DNA from: Lutjanus erythropterus
Lineage: Eukaryota; Chordata; Actinopteri; Lutjaniformes; Lutjanidae
Assembly: GCA_020091685.1 (NCBI GenBank)
Contig: CM034607.1
Location: forward strand, 1,370,944 to 1,434,943
Length of the DNA stretch: 64,000 nt
Reading direction: 5' to 3'
Shown here one piece after another: positions 45,854 through 64,000 of the stretch. The position numbers were made by a program, and so were the translations under genes. The notes below the pieces were generated by a model. That model had not been told where the DNA came from, did no database searches, and was given only the letters and a program-made list of their open reading frames with translations. The first letter of the stretch is position 1. The number at the start of each line of letters is the position of its first letter.

Positions 45854-45870
45854 TTCAGGCCTGTGGTTGT
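45585..45870 (+). mobile_element. tRNA-derived SINE of spiny-rayed fish type
   Basis: The head 'gcagcagtaggtcagtctgt' has a B-box-like ggttgctgattca. The body has 'ctggagaggtgccactccac', 'cactgccgaggtccccttgc' and 'aaggcaccgaacccctaact'. It ends in a (TG)n run (45818-45851) and 'tatttcaggcctgtgg'. The block order is that of a widespread percomorph SINE. Confidence 0.7.
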
Positions 45871-46089
45871 AAAGTAATAACAGTGTGAAAATACGTACTT
45901 TGACATCATTAACAACAAACCTCCTCCACTCACTTCTCTGTGTTGTGGAGATCTTATAAATGGCACACCCAGTTTCTCTGATGCACACCCACACACTTTT
46001 TTCTGGCTACACTAGTGGCCCACCATATCCAGTTATGTCACAGTGTTCCACAAGAGTGGGACCAACATGGATGTTTTAGGTCATTCCTT

Positions 46090-46711
46090 AGTCCCTCCCG
46101 GATTTTGTGGACCTCTTTTAAGATTGTTTGGGCCTAAAATGTCTGTAGGTATTGTATGTAGGTATTTTTTGCAATGAAATTGCAGGACCAAGAGAAAATT
46201 GCAAAGAAAGTTGCAAAAAAATTTTTTTTGTATGATTCATTAAAAATCAAAGGCAACATGTCCCAAAGAGAATAAAAATACACTCTGTTCTGAGTGTTGT
46301 AACTAACCTTACAAAAAGGCTCAGAATTACAAAAAGCAGAAATCTGTTTTACTTTTAAATGAATGTGTGCAGCAGGGGGTATTCCACAAAGAAGCAGAAT
46401 CTTTCTGTAGCTTGAACTTGAAAATAAAACAGCACAGTGTTCATAAATGTCAATAACTATGACAAATTGTTCCATTCAGTATCCATGAAAAAAAGAATAC
46501 AAATCCAGGGAAGTAGTGAACAGTAAAACAAAACACTGAGTCACTTCATTGAGATGTACATGTATGACGTTTGTGCGAGGGTCTGCTCTGATTGCTGGAA
46601 ACTTGCAGGAAGCTACACTGATTGGTCAAATTTGTGGAAAAGTTGCAGAGTTTGAACAAAATTGCAAGGTTGCACAGAATTCAGGCAACATCGTAACTTC
46701 CTGGAGAGACT
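46090..46711. mobile_element. MITE with 'agtccctcc' inverted ends
   Basis: Left end AGTCCCTCCCGGATTTTG and right end CTTCCTGGAGAGACT (inverse AGTCTCTCCAGGAAG). The 622-bp interior has recurrent 'aaattgca' words. The 113-residue minus frame inside is not coding-like. Confidence 0.6.
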
Positions 46712-47532
46712 GATTTCTATTCAAATTAACTACACCAAGTCATTTTGAGACTCTGTTTCTAAAAGTGTAAAAGTCTACCATGCTGTTACCATGGTTTCGT
46801 GGGCAGCCCTACTCCAGTTATGGCAATGAGAGCAACAGGCTTGTTCTGTGTTCTGATCACTTCATGCAGTTGTTTTCAAGAGATGAACAGGACCTGAACA
46901 TCCACAGCTTTACACTGCGTAGGTCTGATGGACCAATAATTTATTGGCCCTCCCCACATCCTTTCATAATGTATCATGTGGGGAAGTCAGGTATATAGAA
47001 GGAAGTTGGTTGCATAAAGCTGATGTCATACTTCAGTCTGAGGCGGGGAGTGTTGTGATAAAAGAATGAACTTGTGTGTCATCAGAGAGGGAATGGACAC
47101 AACATGTAAGGACAAAACTCTTTTTGCTTATTTCTAGAAGGTGATCACTGAAGTAGAAAATATGTAACAATTCAAAGAGATTATCAATGTATTGATGAGT
47201 GGGTTGGACAGATAAAGATGACAAGTTATTACAGTCAGTATAAAAATCCTCAGGTGGACAGCCCAGCAGTAGAATCTGAAATGAGGAAATGCTACACCCA
47301 CGTGTGACCTTGGCTTCTGTAGAAACTGGTGATGTCATCTAGAGACCTTTCTATTCCACATAAAGGCTGGCCTTAAACTGGTTCATCTTGGTTTAGAAAA
47401 GGTACAAGTTCATTCCCTGTTCTGAAATGGAACTGCTCACAATGTGTACATCAAAAGATATACATAGATGTATGGAGAGAACACCATATTCTGTGTGATA
47501 TGTCATTTCTGTCATCTGTTGTTCATTCCCAG

Positions 47533-47628
47533 GTCCAGCTTTAGTGTGTGTTGAGTTTGGAGGATCATGTTAAATTGCCTGGAATGGACTGACAAAGGAC
47601 CAGGGGGATCAAAGTGAAGCAAATCAAC
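47533..47628 (+). other. 5' UTR part of the DAPK-like first coding exon
   Basis: Follows a possible acceptor (cattcccag) and precedes the ATG at 47629 (context aacATGg). No in-frame ATG upstream was favoured, because the coding alignment starts exactly where DAPK1 does. Confidence 0.5.
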
Positions 47629-63551
<15,923 letters not shown>

Positions 63552-64000
63552 GTGAGTCTGGATACCAAATAATGTTATTTAAAGTATGTAAGTTAGTATA
63601 TTTTGGGGTATTTCAGGCCTTTATTAGAGAGATAACAAGAAATTAGAAACAACATGCAACAAAGATCAGAGGCTGACTCAAACATGGATGGATTACTGAA
63701 CGGACCCCTGGGCATGAGGGAGAGGGAGACAGTTTATCCAAATAATGTCTGTTTGGAAAGTTTGCTGCAACATGTTTTGGAGATATGAGGGGCTGCAGGT
63801 CGGTGTTACGTTGTAATTGGTTACCGACTAGATTCTGTGACCTGCAGCGTTTGAAGAAGTAATCATATATATATATTACTCTGATATATTAAATATATTT
63901 TAAAAAGTATATCATTAATACTGATCAGTAAATGCATAAGCAACATTTGATGTCATCAGAGTGAGAGTGTCTGACTGCTGTGCTGATTGTTCTACTTCTG
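63552..64000 (+). other. kinase intron running off the window
   Basis: After the gtgagt donor there is a decayed reverse SINE-like stretch (about 63600-63720) and AT-rich sequence. The next kinase exon is outside the window. Confidence 0.5.

Larger units (their letters stand above)
34905..47532 (+). other. putative first intron of the DAPK-like gene (or intergenic)
   Basis: No coding exon was seen in 12.6 kb. It is filled with repeats: 'tacttgagtaaaagta' hAT MITEs (35335-36070, 39390-40310), a split SINE (36088-37175), an inverted pair (38450-38925 and 42069-42562), a hAT (41261-41982), a tRNA-Lys relic plus SINE (45521-45870) and a MITE (46090-46711). A purine-rich stretch at 43560-43700 produces spurious Lys/Glu-rich frames. 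Confidence 0.5.

Noticed and set aside
46780..46998. 72-residue + strand ORF with plausible composition
   Set aside because: No recognisable domain, no flanking splice signals, and it sits in repeat-rich intronic sequence.

Overview
The window is vertebrate nuclear DNA, most likely from a ray-finned, probably acanthomorph, teleost. Genes are split by GT-AG introns. Intergenic and intronic space is AT-rich and packed with fish-type transposons: hAT elements with 8-bp target duplications, TTAA-flanked MITEs, an RTE/Rex3-like LINE and tRNA-derived SINEs. There is nothing prokaryotic.

Layout. (1) 1-1671, + strand: the last two coding exons of ankmy2 (second half of the MYND zinc finger and the C-terminus), then its 3' UTR. 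(2) 1672-16933: repeat-rich spacer with MITEs, a degraded RTE LINE, a 65-bp minisatellite split by a probable solo LTR, and one unassigned candidate exon encoding a hydrophobic segment (7385-7561). (3) 16934-21987, - strand: complete two-exon sostdc1, a secreted cystine-knot BMP/Wnt antagonist, with a TATA box upstream. ANKMY2-SOSTDC1 linkage is also found in mammals. (4) 25536-33295, + strand: complete ssr2 (TRAP-beta of the ER translocon) with an NRF1-type promoter motif and a textbook U12-type intron. (5) 34780-63551 and beyond, + strand: a DAPK1/2-family kinase, nine coding exons in the window, open at the right edge. Its introns hold two dated hAT insertions, an RTE retrotransposon end, a tRNA-Lys(TTT) relic, a SINE and a CCAAT-motif minisatellite.

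The genes do not form one pathway: SSR2 is ER housekeeping, SOSTDC1 extracellular signalling, DAPK a calmodulin-regulated kinase and ANKMY2 a ciliary/Hedgehog-related adaptor. The observations most worth checking are the in-frame stop and frame change in kinase exon 7 (61525-61534), the U12 intron of ssr2, the two halves of a hAT MITE bracketing ssr2 exon 2, the 16-unit inverted-CCAAT array, the truncated hAT transposase ORF that ends at a splice donor, and the unassigned membrane-segment exon. I found no wholly new multi-gene system. All repeat-family names rest on recognition by eye, not on a database search.
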